Source: Cohnella panacarvi Gsoil 349
GTDB lineage: Bacteria; Bacillota; Bacilli; Paenibacillales; Paenibacillaceae
DNA length: 64,000 bases
Direction of reading: 5' to 3'
NCBI RefSeq assembly: GCF_000515335.1
Contig: NZ_KI911563.1
Coordinates: 4,014,338 to 4,078,337, forward strand
In this document: one piece after another, positions 43,381 through 52,353 of the stretch
Position numbering within the stretch: position 1 is the stretch's first letter
How the letters are laid out: each line of letters starts with the position of its first letter
Notes under the pieces: model-generated
The model's database searches: none
What the model was told of the DNA's origin: nothing
The model's input: only the letters and a program-made list of their open reading frames with translations
Translations under genes and position numbers: made by a program

Positions 43381-44376
43381 TTATAGCTTCATATTGCTGC
43401 TATGTCCCGGGGACAGCTTGGCATTCGGATCGATGTACACCTTGGCATTGTTAATCGCCGTAGGCGCTTCGCCGAATCCGACCGCGATCAGCTTCAGCTT
43501 GCCGGGGTACGTCGTAATATCGCCTGCGGCGAAAATACCCGGAATGGACGATTCCATGCGGGAGTCGACGACGATGGAGCCGCCGTCGATCTCAAGGCCC
43601 CATTCCGCGATCGGGCCGAGCGAGCTCACGAACCCGAAGTTGACGATGACCGCATCGACGGCGTACTCGGTCGCTTCGCCGGTTTTGACGTCGGTCAACG
43701 CGACGCGCTCAATCTTATTGTCGCCATGCAACGCCGTGATTTCGGTCGGGGTAATGACCTTCACCTTCGATTGCATCAGCAGCTCGACGCTATGCTCGTG
43801 AGCGCGGAACTTATCCCGCCTGTGGACGAGCATGACTTGCTCCGCGATCGGTTCCAGCATAAGCGCCCAGTCTACCGCCGAATCCCCGCCGCCGCTGATC
43901 AGCACTTTCTGGCCGCGGTATTGCTCCAGGTCGCTTACGAAGTAACGCAGGTTCGTCTTCTCGTAACGCGCTGCCTCCGGAAGCTCCAGCTTCCGGGGCT
44001 CGAACGCGCCGACGCCGGCCGTGATGATAACGGCACGGGAACGCACGACGCTTCGGTCGGTGACGATCTCGAACAACCGCTCCTCAAGCTTCGTTACTTT
44101 AACGACTTTCTCCTCCAAGCGGACGTCCGCCTGGAAGTGACTCATCTGGGAACTTAGATTATTAACAAGCTCCTGTGCGGTTACTTTCGGAAACCCGGCG
44201 ACATCATAAATATATTTCTCCGGGTAAAGCGCCGCGAGCTGCCCGCCGAGTTGGGGCATGCTTTCGATCAAAGTTACGGACATTTGTCGCATGCCGCCGT
44301 AGAAAGCTGCGAACATGCCTGCGGGACCGCCGCCGATAATGGCTACGTCCACGGTGGATTCAATGCTCTGACTCAA
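43381..44376 (-). CDS. yumC: Ferredoxin/flavodoxin-NADP+ reductase, thioredoxin-reductase-like (YumC)
   Basis: 331 residues, TTG start after GGAGGTGTCCTATC. FAD loop [15 protein letters not shown] at residue 12; NADPH loop [15 protein letters not shown] near 155; the C-terminal FAD contact [14 protein letters not shown] near 283. No CxxC redox pair is present between the domains, which separates it from thioredoxin reductase and matches YumC, the ferredoxin-NADP+ reductase of Bacillus. Divergent from ndh, with a shared 250-bp control region. Confidence 0.9.
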   Translation of the reverse strand: MSQSIESTVDVAIIGGGPAGMFAAFYGGMRQMSVTLIESMPQLGGQLAALYPEKYIYDVAGFPKVTAQELVNNLSSQMSHFQADVRLEEKVVKVTKLEERLFEIVTDRSVVRSRAVIITAGVGAFEPRKLELPEAARYEKTNLRYFVSDLEQYRGQKVLISGGGDSAVDWALMLEPIAEQVMLVHRRDKFRAHEHSVELLMQSKVKVITPTEITALHGDNKIERVALTDVKTGEATEYAVDAVIVNFGFVSSLGPIAEWGLEIDGGSIVVDSRMESSIPGIFAAGDITTYPGKLKLIAVGFGEAPTAINNAKVYIDPNAKLSPGHSSNMKL

Positions 44377-44423
44377 GATAGGACACCTCCGTCAATAGCC
44401 TGGCAATAGGCAGCTGTATCTAA

Positions 44424-44451
44424 TTAACAATTATAAACTTTCGGGCTAACC
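44424..44451 (-). promoter_or_regulatory. Promoter element shared by yumC and mqnE (copy 2)
   Basis: TTAACAATTATAAAC then TTTCGGGCTAACC. On the minus strand it carries TATAAT, placing a yumC start site about 50 bp before the TTG. Nearly identical block lies upstream of mqnE (40232-40259). Confidence 0.5.
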
Positions 44452-44501
44452 GATGAAAAGGTCTTTGTAGAGAAGCACAAATTTATTCGTGAAAAAGATC
44501 C

Positions 44502-44530
44502 TTGAAAATTGTTGAAAAAGCCGATATGAT
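44502..44530 (+). promoter_or_regulatory. Sigma-A promoter of ndh
   Basis: -35 TTGAAA (44502-44507), 17-bp spacer, -10 TATGAT (44525-44530). Start expected near 44537, upstream of the Rex box. Confidence 0.75.
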
Positions 44531-44572
44531 ACTGCATGTATAGTTCCGGCGGATGCAAATCGACGGCGGAGA

Positions 44573-44590
44573 TTGTGTAATTTTTCACAA
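44573..44590 (+). promoter_or_regulatory. Rex operator upstream of ndh
   Basis: TTGTGTAATTTTTCACAA differs from the Rex consensus TTGTGAA-N4-TTCACAA at one base. It lies between the predicted transcription start and the ndh ATG, fitting repression at low NADH by a roadblock. Rex control of ndh is known in B. subtilis. Confidence 0.85.
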
Positions 44591-44624
44591 ATAAATACAT
44601 CATAGGATTGGATGGGATCACCAC

Positions 44625-45818
44625 ATGAGCAGCATTCCGAAAATAGTAATCCTTGGCGCGGGATACGGCGGTGTACTGACGTCTCTTCGGCTGCAAAAGG
44701 AATTGAACTATAATGAAGCGGACGTAACGTTGGTCAACAAACACGACTACCATTACATCACGACTCACCTGCACATGCCTGCGGCCGGCACGGATCATCC
44801 GGAGAACGCGCGCGTAAACATCTCCAAGCTGATCGACGAGTTCAAAATCGACTTCGTGAAATCGACCGTCGTGCAAATTCGCCCGCAAGACCGCAAAGTC
44901 ATTCTTGAAGACGGCACGCTTTCTTACGACTATCTCATTATCGGCCTCGGCGGCGAACCTGAAACGTTCGGCATCCCGGGACTGGCCGAGCATGCGATGA
45001 ACATTCGTTCCATCAACTCCGTTCGCCTTATCCGCGAGCATATCGAGTATCAATTCGCTCGCTTCAAGCGCGAGCCTCACCGCACCGACTACTTGACGTT
45101 CGTCGTCGGCGGCGCGGGCTTCACGGGCATCGAATTCATCGGCGAGCTTGCCGATCGCGTTCCCGAGCTTTGCAAGCAGTTCGACGTCGATCCCCAGCTC
45201 GTTAAGATCATCAACATCGAAGCGGCGCCTACCGCGCTGCCTGGCTTCGATCCCGAGCTCGTCGAATACGCGATGCAAGTGCTTCAGAAGAAAGGCGTTA
45301 CGTTCCGCATCGGCACCGCGATCAAAGAATGCAGCCCGGACGGCGTCATCGTCGGAGAAGGCGAAGAAATCAAATCGCAGACGGTCATCTGGACCGGCGG
45401 CGTGCGCGGCAACCGCTTGATCGAAGAAGCGGGCTTCGAGACGATGCGCGGACGCGTGAAAGTCGACGAGTTCCTTCGCGCTCCGGGCCACGACAACATC
45501 TTCATCCTGGGCGACAACTCCTTGTTGTTCAACGATCAAGGCCGTCCGTATCCGCCGACTGCCCAAATGGCCATGCAGCAAGGCGTAAACTGCGCGCACA
45601 ACCTGGTCGCATCGATCCGCAACCAGCCGCTGAAGAAGTTCGCGTTCTCGAACAAAGGCGTCGTTGCGTCGCTCGGCAAGGGCGAAGCGATCGGCGTTGC
45701 GTTCGGCCGCAAGTACAAAGGCCGCGTAGCCGCATGGCTGAAGAAGCTTGTCGACATCCGTTACCTGTTCATCATCGGCGGCATTCCGCTAGTGCTTCGC
45801 AAAGGTAAATTCCTGTAA
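44625..45818 (+). CDS. ndh: NADH dehydrogenase type II
   Basis: 397 residues. FAD loop [16 protein letters not shown] at the N-terminus; NADH loop [17 protein letters not shown] near 165; [25 protein letters not shown] near 292 (FAD and quinone contact); a C-terminal amphipathic region ([17 protein letters not shown]) for membrane binding. It oxidises NADH and reduces menaquinone without pumping protons. The promoter, a Rex box in the leader and the divergent yumC indicate redox control. Its TAATG stop overlaps the next gene. Confidence 0.93.
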   Translation: MSSIPKIVILGAGYGGVLTSLRLQKELNYNEADVTLVNKHDYHYITTHLHMPAAGTDHPENARVNISKLIDEFKIDFVKSTVVQIRPQDRKVILEDGTLSYDYLIIGLGGEPETFGIPGLAEHAMNIRSINSVRLIREHIEYQFARFKREPHRTDYLTFVVGGAGFTGIEFIGELADRVPELCKQFDVDPQLVKIINIEAAPTALPGFDPELVEYAMQVLQKKGVTFRIGTAIKECSPDGVIVGEGEEIKSQTVIWTGGVRGNRLIEEAGFETMRGRVKVDEFLRAPGHDNIFILGDNSLLFNDQGRPYPPTAQMAMQQGVNCAHNLVASIRNQPLKKFAFSNKGVVASLGKGEAIGVAFGRKYKGRVAAWLKKLVDIRYLFIIGGIPLVLRKGKFL

Positions 45819-46099
45819 TGAGACATTGCAGCGTGCAAGTGCGGGGCCTGTTAACGCGCGACGAACTGGACCGTTACAACGCGCTGATGGAGGTCGGCTC
45901 TTACTTGGAGTCGCAATCCCGTTATGATCTCTCTGCGATCGTACAAGCCGAGGTCGACCTGCTCATTCAGCCCGGCATCGAGCGGCTGAAGGAGAAAGGC
46001 CGCGAGCGCGACCGCAAGACGCAGGAATATTTGGAAGAGAAGCGCCGCGCGGAATGGGAAGCCCAAATGCGCGCGTTAAGCGAAGAAGACGAAGATTAA
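45818..46099 (+). CDS. Hypothetical protein coupled to ndh (93 aa)
   Basis: 93 residues, highly charged and helical, rich in Glu, Arg and Lys with a coiled-coil-like C-terminal half (ERLKEKGRERDRKTQEYLEE). Its ATG overlaps the ndh stop (TAATG), so translation depends on ndh. No family recognised. A regulatory or assembly partner of Ndh is a guess from position alone. Confidence 0.55.
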   Translation: MRHCSVQVRGLLTRDELDRYNALMEVGSYLESQSRYDLSAIVQAEVDLLIQPGIERLKEKGRERDRKTQEYLEEKRRAEWEAQMRALSEEDED

Positions 46100-46111
46100 A
46101 CAGCGAGACCC

Positions 46112-46152
46112 AAGCCGGCATGGCGTCGACGAGATGCTTTGCCGGCTTTTTT
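46112..46152 (+). terminator. Terminator of the ndh operon
   Basis: AAGCCGGCA and TGCCGGCTT form a 9-bp stem around a 20-nt loop, followed by eight T. Confidence 0.88.
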
Positions 46153-46191
46153 TTGACGTAAATCTTAAGCAGACTTCCGTTCGGAGGGGAG

Positions 46192-46378
46192 AATAACAGC
46201 TATTCAATAGTTATTTTCCCTTAAAATGAGAGGATGGAGGAAATAACAACATATAGAAGGTTATTTGGTCCCGAATAAGGTCATACATTGTTTCGGCTCT
46301 AAAATAACTGCATATTTTTGTTATTTTGCGAAATTGTCACATTAGAGGATGTAATAACTGCATATTGTTGTTATTTTG
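46192..46378. repeat. Array E: four AATAAC/GTTATT palindromes
   Basis: Left arms AATAAC at 46192, 46242, 46303 and 46353 (steps 50, 61, 50), each paired with GTTATT after 11-12 bases. Units 3 and 4 share TGCATATT in the loop. The sequence between palindromes is unrelated. This accounts for most of the gap between the ndh operon and aspA. Confidence 0.8.
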
Positions 46379-46452
46379 TTTCTCGCCAACATCAGAAGAA
46401 CGCGTAAACCTAGGCTTGTCAGCTTCGGATTTTCGAGGAGAGAGGGTATAGA

Positions 46453-46563
46453 TTGACCAACGAGCACGTCAGTGCCGATGCGACGGGATTGACCAACGGA
46501 CGGAAGCTCGGAGTTAGAACTAGCTTCATGAAGCATAATGAAGATATGATCATCGTAGATTGA
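46453..46563 (+). CDS. Possible leader peptide upstream of aspA (36 aa)
   Basis: TTG at 46453 follows GAGGAGAGAGGG at 6 bp. The frame MTNEHVSADATGLTN... ends with TGA overlapping an in-frame aspA ATG (TGATG, 46561-46565). The segment also holds a direct repeat GATTGACCAACG (46451 and about 35 bp later). It may be a short coupled ORF or chance. Confidence 0.35.
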   Translation: MTNEHVSADATGLTNGRKLGVRTSFMKHNEDMIIVD

Positions 46564-46586
46564 TGTCTGACATAGGGGGGATCGCG

Positions 46587-48005
46587 TTGGCAGATCGGAT
46601 CGAGAAGGATTCGTTAGGCAGCTTGAGCGTACCGGAGGAAGCGTATTACGGCATTCAAACGATGCGCGCGGTTGAGAATTTCCCTATTACCGGCATACCG
46701 GTTCATCCGTCGCTCATCCGAGCGCTCGCTCATGTGAAGATGGCCGCGGCCAAGACGAACGCGGAGCTGCGCAGGCTGCCGAGCCGAATCGCCGAAGCGA
46801 TCGCCGAAGCGGCGACGGAGGTCATCCGCGGCGAGCGGGCGGATCAATTCATCGTGGATTCGATTCAAGGCGGGGCGGGCACCTCCATCAATATGAACAT
46901 GAACGAGGTGCTCGCCAACCGCGCGTTGGAATTGCTAGGTCACGCCAAGGGCGATTACTTCCATTGCAGCCCGAACAACCACGTTAACATGTCCCAGTCG
47001 ACCAACGACGCGATCCCGACGGCGCTCCGGATCGCCGCCTATTTATCCACGGAGAAACTGCTTGCCGTATTGGTCGAGACGCACACGTCTTTCGAGAACA
47101 AAGCCGTCGAGTTCGACGACGTGCTCAAGATGGGGCGTACTCATCTGCAGGACGCCGTACCGATACGAATGGGGCAAGAGTTCGGCGCATACGCGCACGT
47201 GCTGCAACGGGACATCGGACGGATCAGGCGGGCGATGGAAGGCTTGCTCGCCGTTAACATGGGAGCGACTGCCGTCGGTACCGGACTGAACGCCACGCCG
47301 GACTATATCCGCATCGTCGTCTCGAAGCTTGCCGAAGATCTTGGGCTGCCGATCCGCTCCGCGGACGATCTGGTAGACGCCACGCAGAACACGGACGCTT
47401 ACGCGGAGCTGTCGGCGTCCCTGAAAGTTCTTGCCGTCAACCTGTCGAAGATATGCAACGATATTCGCCTGATGGCCTCGGGCCCTCGGGTCGGTCTGAG
47501 CGAGCTCGCGCTGCCGCCTAGACAGCCGGGCTCCTCCATTATGCCGGGGAAAGTGAACCCCGTGATGGCGGAAGTCGTCAACCAAGTTGCTTTTCAAGTG
47601 ATGGGCAACGATCATACGATATGTCTCGCCTGCGAAGCCGGGCAGTTCGAACTGAACGTCATGGGGCCGGTCATCGCCTTCAACTTGCTGCAATCGCTCG
47701 ATATCCTTGCGCATGCGCTCGATGTGTTCGACCGCTTCGCGCTGCAGGGGATGACGGCGTACCGCGAACGCTGCCAGCAATACGTGGACAACAGCTTCGG
47801 CATCGTTACGGCGCTTAACCCGCATCTCGGTTACGAGGTGGCGGCGCAGCTCGTTAAAGAGGCGCTATCGACGGGAATGTCGATCAAGGAACTTATACTT
47901 GAGAAGCATCTGCTTACGGCCGAAGAAATGGATGCGATATTGAACCCGGTACAGATGACGACGCCGGGAATCGCGGGAGAGCATTTGCTGAAGGATCAGA
48001 GGTGA
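46587..48005 (+). CDS. aspA: Aspartate ammonia-lyase
   Basis: 472 residues. The fumarase/aspartase signature GSSIMPGKVNP is near residue 310; MSQSTNDAIPTA near 133 and GRTHLQDAVP near 180 are other active-site segments. It converts aspartate to fumarate and ammonia. TTG at 46587 after AGGGGGGATCGCG gives the usual N-terminus (ADRIEKDSLG); an in-frame ATG at 46563, overlapping the TGA of a short upstream ORF, is an alternative. A terminator of the convergent hemQ gene follows. Confidence 0.92.
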   Translation: MADRIEKDSLGSLSVPEEAYYGIQTMRAVENFPITGIPVHPSLIRALAHVKMAAAKTNAELRRLPSRIAEAIAEAATEVIRGERADQFIVDSIQGGAGTSINMNMNEVLANRALELLGHAKGDYFHCSPNNHVNMSQSTNDAIPTALRIAAYLSTEKLLAVLVETHTSFENKAVEFDDVLKMGRTHLQDAVPIRMGQEFGAYAHVLQRDIGRIRRAMEGLLAVNMGATAVGTGLNATPDYIRIVVSKLAEDLGLPIRSADDLVDATQNTDAYAELSASLKVLAVNLSKICNDIRLMASGPRVGLSELALPPRQPGSSIMPGKVNPVMAEVVNQVAFQVMGNDHTICLACEAGQFELNVMGPVIAFNLLQSLDILAHALDVFDRFALQGMTAYRERCQQYVDNSFGIVTALNPHLGYEVAAQLVKEALSTGMSIKELILEKHLLTAEEMDAILNPVQMTTPGIAGEHLLKDQR

Positions 48006-48021
48006 CCGGGGGATGCGCGGG

Positions 48022-48054
48022 TTCAAAAAAAGACCGGGGGCTGCCCCGGTCTTC
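48022..48054 (-). terminator. Terminator after hemQ
   Basis: AGACCGGGG, GCTG, CCCCGGTCT with seven A at its plus-strand 5' side, i.e. a T run after the stem on the minus strand. Confidence 0.8.
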
Positions 48055-48059
48055 GCATG

Positions 48060-48812
48060 TTACGAGTATGCCTTCAACAACTTGGCCAGCGACTCGTTCG
48101 TCAGCAAATTGCCGACGTAGAAGGCACCGAACTCGCCGAAGCGCGCGCTTACTTCGTCGAAGCGCATCTCGTACACGAGCTTCTTGAATTGCAGCGCATC
48201 GTCCGCGAACAGCGTGACGCCCCATTCCCAATCGTCGAAGCCGACGGAACCGGAGATTACCTGCTTCACCTTGCCGGCATAGCTGCGGCCGATCATGCCG
48301 TGGCTGCGCATCATCGCCTTGCGGTCGTCCATCGGAAGCATATACCAGTTGTCCTGAAGCTCGCGCTTCTTGTTCATCGGGTAGAAGCAAATATGGTTGC
48401 TCTTCGGCAAGATCGGCTTCAGCCTCGCGACGATCTCCGGCACTTGCATCGGATCGACGCCAGGCGCGGCCATATAGTTGCTCAGTTCCACGACGCTTAC
48501 ATAAGAATAGGCTTTCTTGAGGAAACGACCGATCGCCGAGCGGTTGAACGCGTTCTCGATATCGTTAAGCTCCTGCAGCGTCTCGCGCAAGTGCATAAAG
48601 ATCAGGTCGGCTTTCTGTCCGACCACCGTATACATCGCCAGGCTGCCTTCCTTGCGCTCTTCGACCTCCTGCCAGCCCGCAACGAGGCCGAGCAGATCGT
48701 TCAGCGCGGCGTCTTTCTCCGCGGCGCTCGCGGCGTTCCAAGCTTCCCAATCGATGCTTCGCAAGTCGTGCAGCGCGTACCATCCATCCAACGTTTGTGC
48801 GGCTTCGCTCAT
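48060..48812 (-). CDS. hemQ: Coproheme decarboxylase HemQ
   Basis: 250 residues of the chlorite-dismutase-like family; ATG at 48812 with GGGAGAGATTGCGAA upstream. [12 protein letters not shown] near residue 133 and [19 protein letters not shown] near 168 hold the tyrosine and heme-side histidine region of HemQ. It decarboxylates coproheme III to protoheme in the Gram-positive heme pathway. Together with CtaA it supplies the aerobic respiratory chain. An upstream frame extension of 72 residues has no family similarity. Confidence 0.92.
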   Translation of the reverse strand: MSEAAQTLDGWYALHDLRSIDWEAWNAASAAEKDAALNDLLGLVAGWQEVEERKEGSLAMYTVVGQKADLIFMHLRETLQELNDIENAFNRSAIGRFLKKAYSYVSVVELSNYMAAPGVDPMQVPEIVARLKPILPKSNHICFYPMNKKRELQDNWYMLPMDDRKAMMRSHGMIGRSYAGKVKQVISGSVGFDDWEWGVTLFADDALQFKKLVYEMRFDEVSARFGEFGAFYVGNLLTNESLAKLLKAYS

Positions 48813-48945
48813 TTCGCAATCTCTCCCTTGTCCCAATAGGCTGATCTCCCTATTGTAGCCGAATCCGACAGGGGGTAGCAAACGTTGACGGGCGGGAAAA
48901 CGATCTTGTACACTGTTAAAGTAACTTACATTGGAGGGACGCAAT

Positions 48946-49245
48946 ATGCTTGGGGGTATTATGTTCGGCATCGTAGGCTCTTTGCTATGCCTCGTGCTGT
49001 TCTTCGGCATCGGTTTCATCTTGAACATGTTGATTAAGACGACATGGCTGCCGCTGTGGCTGTTTTTTCTATTCGTCGTGCCCTACGGCTTGTATAAATT
49101 ATGGCAACCGGATCTAAGCGCGTCGGAGAACGTTCGCTCCATGCTCGTATCGGACATCGTTCTGGTCATCGCGGGCGCCGCCGGGGCTTACATTAGCGGT
49201 TGGGCGATTCGCGCGCTTCGCAAGGGCGGATATAAAATGTTCTAG
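48946..49245 (+). CDS. yuiB: YuiB-like membrane protein
   Basis: 99 residues with three hydrophobic segments (residues 4-30, 35-52 and 65-88) and a short basic C-terminus. [17 protein letters not shown] near 18 matches the YuiB family of Bacillus, which lies in the same yum/yui neighbourhood. Function unknown. TTGGAGGGACGCAAT precedes the ATG. Confidence 0.75.
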   Translation: MLGGIMFGIVGSLLCLVLFFGIGFILNMLIKTTWLPLWLFFLFVVPYGLYKLWQPDLSASENVRSMLVSDIVLVIAGAAGAYISGWAIRALRKGGYKMF

Positions 49246-49281
49246 ACTGCGGCCCTGAAGCTGCGATCGGGGGCTCATCGA

Positions 49282-49683
49282 GTGTTGAAGCGATCGGAAA
49301 TGACGAGGATGGCAAAATACGCGCTCGTAGGCGTTATGAATACGGGCGTCGATTTTGCCGTTTTTTGCGTATTGGTTTATGCGGCAGGGCTCGGCTCCGC
49401 TTGGGCTCAGCCGGTATCTTACGGGACGGCGATCGCGAACAGCTACGTCTTGAATCGCGTGTGGACGTTCCAAGTAAGGAAGCGGCAGCGGTTCGGGGAT
49501 ATCGTAAAGTTCATCGCCGTGAACGCGCTATCGTTCGCGGCCGCGACGGCCGCGCTTCTCGGCTTGGAGCAGGCCGGGTTCGAGGCGGCGATCGCTAAGG
49601 CGTGTTCCGTCGGCGTATCGTTAGTCGTGAACTACTTCGGCTATAAGTTTTGGGTATTTCGGGGGGAGAAGCGGGCCGGCTAG
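49282..49683 (+). CDS. GtrA-like membrane protein
   Basis: 133 residues with four hydrophobic helices. MAKYALVGVMNTGVDFAVF near the N-terminus, ANSYVLNRVWTF near 52 and VNYFGYKFWVF at the C-terminus are the GtrA family signature; members are thought to help flip or position polyprenyl-linked sugars. Starts at TTG 49282 (GTG 49279 possible). A terminator follows 28 bp after the stop. Confidence 0.85.
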   Translation: MLKRSEMTRMAKYALVGVMNTGVDFAVFCVLVYAAGLGSAWAQPVSYGTAIANSYVLNRVWTFQVRKRQRFGDIVKFIAVNALSFAAATAALLGLEQAGFEAAIAKACSVGVSLVVNYFGYKFWVFRGEKRAG

Positions 49684-49710
49684 ACCGATTTCCATTAGAT
49701 GAACCATTTG

Positions 49711-49736
49711 GAGTCCGAGAGGACTCTATTTTTTAT
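49711..49736 (+). terminator. Terminator after the GtrA gene
   Basis: GAGTCC, loop GAGA, GGACTC, then TATTTTTTAT. Confidence 0.75.
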
Positions 49737-49756
49737 CTGCCCGGATGCTAGGATTA

Positions 49757-49765
49757 TGCTACAAT
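49757..49765 (+). promoter_or_regulatory. Extended -10 promoter of dnaB-dnaI
   Basis: TGC-TACAAT (49757-49765) is an extended -10 motif about 40 bp before the dnaB ATG; no clear -35. Confidence 0.5.
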
Positions 49766-49806
49766 AAAGAAACCATTTTCGATAGGAAAGAGTTGTCGAT
49801 TCCGCT

Positions 49807-51297
49807 ATGCGCGTGTCGAATTTCATGGAATTCACCGAGAATCACCGATACTTCGCGAGCAGGGATTTCTCGCTCAGCGCGCTCGACCGCAAATCGTTCG
49901 CATGCCTCTATCAGCCGATGATCGGGGCTGTTTCGGCCGGGCTCTACCATTATCTCTATCATATGCTCGCCGAAGACGCGACCGGATACTCGGGGATCGA
50001 GTCGCAGCGACGCCTGTTCCTCGGGCTGGGATTCGAGCTGAACGCCGCAGGGCGCAAGACGGCCGTAGAAGCGGCGTCTCGCCTGGAAGCCGTAGGGCTG
50101 CTGCAAGTGTTCCGCAACCATAACCCGGTGACGGACGAGACGATATACGAATATATCCTGATGCGTCCGCTGAAGGCGGAGGAGTTCTTCTCCAACGTCC
50201 ATCTGACGTTGCTGCTCCGGGACAAGATCGGCAAGTCCGCCGTGTTGGAGCTCAGAGAGGCGTTCTCGCCGGAGCCGCCCGCGGAGCTCGCGAAGTTCGT
50301 GAACCGCGAGGAAGCGACGACGCCGTTCTACGAGCTGTTCACGATCGGAGCCAGCGTCGTCGACCCCGAGCTGGAAGCCGGCTGGGCGGAAAGCGCGCCG
50401 TCGATGGAACGGTCTTCCGCGGTGAAAGTGCAGGAGCGCATTCTCCACGGAGAGATTATGCTGCGATTCCCGCGCGGATCGGCGAACCGCTTATACGTGG
50501 AGCGGTTGAACCGCTCGCCGGAGCTCATGTCCCAGCTTAATTACTTAGCGTTCAAGTATGACCTGGAGACGCCGGAAATCTGCAGGCTTCTCGACGAAGA
50601 CGGCATGTTCCATCCGGACGGCACGCTCGTCTGGGACGAGCTGCAGAGCCGAGCCAATCAGATGTACCGCCAAAGCCGCAAACGCGACGAGGAGCGCGAA
50701 CGCTTCGTCTCCCGAGGCGAAGGCAGAACGAAGGAGGAGGCCTCGATCGCCGCGGCGGCGGCCTCCGCGATCCAATTGGAGGTGCCGGAACGGTTCCTCG
50801 CCGACGTCACGCAAGCCGCCTATAACGAGATGATTCGCCAAGAGCCGTATACGAAAGTGCTGGAGCGATATTTTCCGGGAGCGGTTCCGAGCGGGTTTAT
50901 CGATATTTTCGAGAAAATAGACATCAATTATAAACTGCCCGAGCCGGTCATCAACGTACTCATTCATTATGTTCTCGGCATGAGCAGCAACCAACGGTTA
51001 ACGAAGTCGTTCATCGATTCCATCGCGTCCAACATGCTCGCCAAAGGCATCGATACGGTCGACAAAGCGATTCAGTACGTCAAAGAGCAAGAGAAGCTGA
51101 ACGCGGCGCTCGAGCGCAAGCGCAGCGGCGACGCTCCGGCGGCGCGAGGAGCCGCCGGAACCGGCGCGGGGCGCGGGGGCGCGAAGCGCAAGCCCGCGAT
51201 GCCGGTCGTCAAGGACGACGGACCCGTACGGGAAGTGTCGCAGGAAGAACGAGAGAAGATACGCGAAATTGCTCGGCGGATGAAGGAAGAACGGTAA
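49807..51297 (+). CDS. dnaB: Replication initiation and membrane attachment protein DnaB (DnaD-domain)
   Basis: 496 residues. The N-terminal winged-helix (about 15-150) and the DnaD-like C-terminal helical domain (about 310-430; PVINVLIHYVLGMSSNQRL) match the Firmicute helicase-loading protein DnaB, which with DnaD and DnaI loads the replicative helicase. The C-terminus has a low-complexity Ala/Gly/Arg linker and a Lys/Glu/Arg-rich tail. dnaI follows after 39 bp, the canonical arrangement. Confidence 0.9.
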   Translation: MRVSNFMEFTENHRYFASRDFSLSALDRKSFACLYQPMIGAVSAGLYHYLYHMLAEDATGYSGIESQRRLFLGLGFELNAAGRKTAVEAASRLEAVGLLQVFRNHNPVTDETIYEYILMRPLKAEEFFSNVHLTLLLRDKIGKSAVLELREAFSPEPPAELAKFVNREEATTPFYELFTIGASVVDPELEAGWAESAPSMERSSAVKVQERILHGEIMLRFPRGSANRLYVERLNRSPELMSQLNYLAFKYDLETPEICRLLDEDGMFHPDGTLVWDELQSRANQMYRQSRKRDEERERFVSRGEGRTKEEASIAAAAASAIQLEVPERFLADVTQAAYNEMIRQEPYTKVLERYFPGAVPSGFIDIFEKIDINYKLPEPVINVLIHYVLGMSSNQRLTKSFIDSIASNMLAKGIDTVDKAIQYVKEQEKLNAALERKRSGDAPAARGAAGTGAGRGGAKRKPAMPVVKDDGPVREVSQEEREKIREIARRMKEER

Positions 51298-51336
51298 TCG
51301 ATTCATTCATTACTGGCCGAACAGGAGGACTGGAAC

Positions 51337-52284
51337 ATGGAATCTTTGGGTGAGGCTCTTCGCCGAGTGCCGCTATTGGATGGCGCGATGCATCCGGATC
51401 GGCTGGCCGAGCAAGTGTTGAACGATCCGCTCGTTCTGAAGCTTCGCGAGCGTTATCCGGACGTGGACGACGCGACGCTGCGGCTTAATCTGAATCGCCT
51501 GTACCAGATGTCGGCGGAATATCGCAACTGCAAATATTGTCCCGGCCTCGCGGACTGTCCGAACGATATGCAGGGCCACTATACGAGCATTACTTGCGCG
51601 ACGTTGAACGGCCGCTGGCAAGTCGTCGATCAGAAGACGCCGTGCTCGAAATGGACCGCCTATACGCAGCAGGAACAAATCCGCAAGCGGATTACGAGCT
51701 TTTTCGTGGACGAGACCCTATTCGGAGCGGAATACGATCCTTCGGAAATGCTGGATCTTGACGAGAGCAGGGAACCGGCCGTCATCGATCTGATCAGCTA
51801 CATCGAGAAGACCCGCCAAGAAGGGCTGCAGAAGAAAGGCTTGTATTTGCAAGGCAACTTCGGCACCGGCAAAACCTATTTGGCGGGTTTTATGCTAAAG
51901 GAGCTTGCCAAGGAAGGCTTCTCCGGCGTTATCGTCTACATGCCGGAGTTCGTGGAAGACGCCAAAGCGCTCATGCTGGAGCCGCAGCAGCTTAAAGAGA
52001 CGATCTCGCTGATGAAGGAAGCGGATCTGCTCGTCTTCGACGATATCGGCGCGGAAAATTTAAGCCCTTGGGTACGCGACCATGTGCTGGGGGCGATTCT
52101 GAACTACCGGATGAACCGCAAACCTACCTTTTACACGTCGAACCACGACTTGGACGCGCTGGAGAAGCACTTCAGCTTTACGCATAAAGAGGGCGAGGAA
52201 CTGCACAAAGGACAACGTCTGATGGACCGCGTCAGGCCGTTCGTCGACGTCGTGCACGTGCGGGGGCGCAACCAGCGCGGATAA
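51337..52284 (+). CDS. dnaI: Helicase loader DnaI
   Basis: 315 residues. The N-terminal zinc-binding part has NCKYCPGLADCPN near residue 66 with further cysteines at about 88 and 107. The AAA+ domain shows Walker A GNFGTGKTYLA near residue 171 and Walker B LLVFDDIGAE near 231, and an arginine-finger-type RLMDRVRP near 293. It loads the DnaC helicase at origins and stalled forks. The downstream hairpin at 52327-52348 serves as its terminator. Confidence 0.93.
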   Translation: MESLGEALRRVPLLDGAMHPDRLAEQVLNDPLVLKLRERYPDVDDATLRLNLNRLYQMSAEYRNCKYCPGLADCPNDMQGHYTSITCATLNGRWQVVDQKTPCSKWTAYTQQEQIRKRITSFFVDETLFGAEYDPSEMLDLDESREPAVIDLISYIEKTRQEGLQKKGLYLQGNFGTGKTYLAGFMLKELAKEGFSGVIVYMPEFVEDAKALMLEPQQLKETISLMKEADLLVFDDIGAENLSPWVRDHVLGAILNYRMNRKPTFYTSNHDLDALEKHFSFTHKEGEELHKGQRLMDRVRPFVDVVHVRGRNQRG

Positions 52285-52323
52285 GCGGCATCGACATTTA
52301 TCATTTATTTTTATAAGTCCGTA

Positions 52324-52353
52324 TTGACAGGGAGCTAGGCTCCCTGTTATTAT
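52324..52353 (+). promoter_or_regulatory. Sulfate-transporter promoter overlapping the dnaI terminator
   Basis: TTGACA (52324-52329), 18-bp spacer, TATTAT (52348-52353). The spacer is the hairpin ACAGGGAGC-TAG-GCTCCCTGT (52327-52347), followed by TTATTATTTT, which would also terminate dnaB-dnaI transcripts. Two direct repeats GTAGGAATTAT at 52376-52386 and 52394-52404 lie downstream; their GGAATT core resembles CymR-type half sites. Confidence 0.7.

Noticed and set aside
47046-47054. DnaA-box-like TTATCCACG inside aspA
   Set aside because: Single site with one mismatch inside coding sequence; no cluster around it.
48812-49028. N-terminal extension of HemQ by 72 residues
   Set aside because: The family starts near the ATG at 48812, which has a ribosome site; the extension overlaps the yuiB promoter region and shows no similarity.
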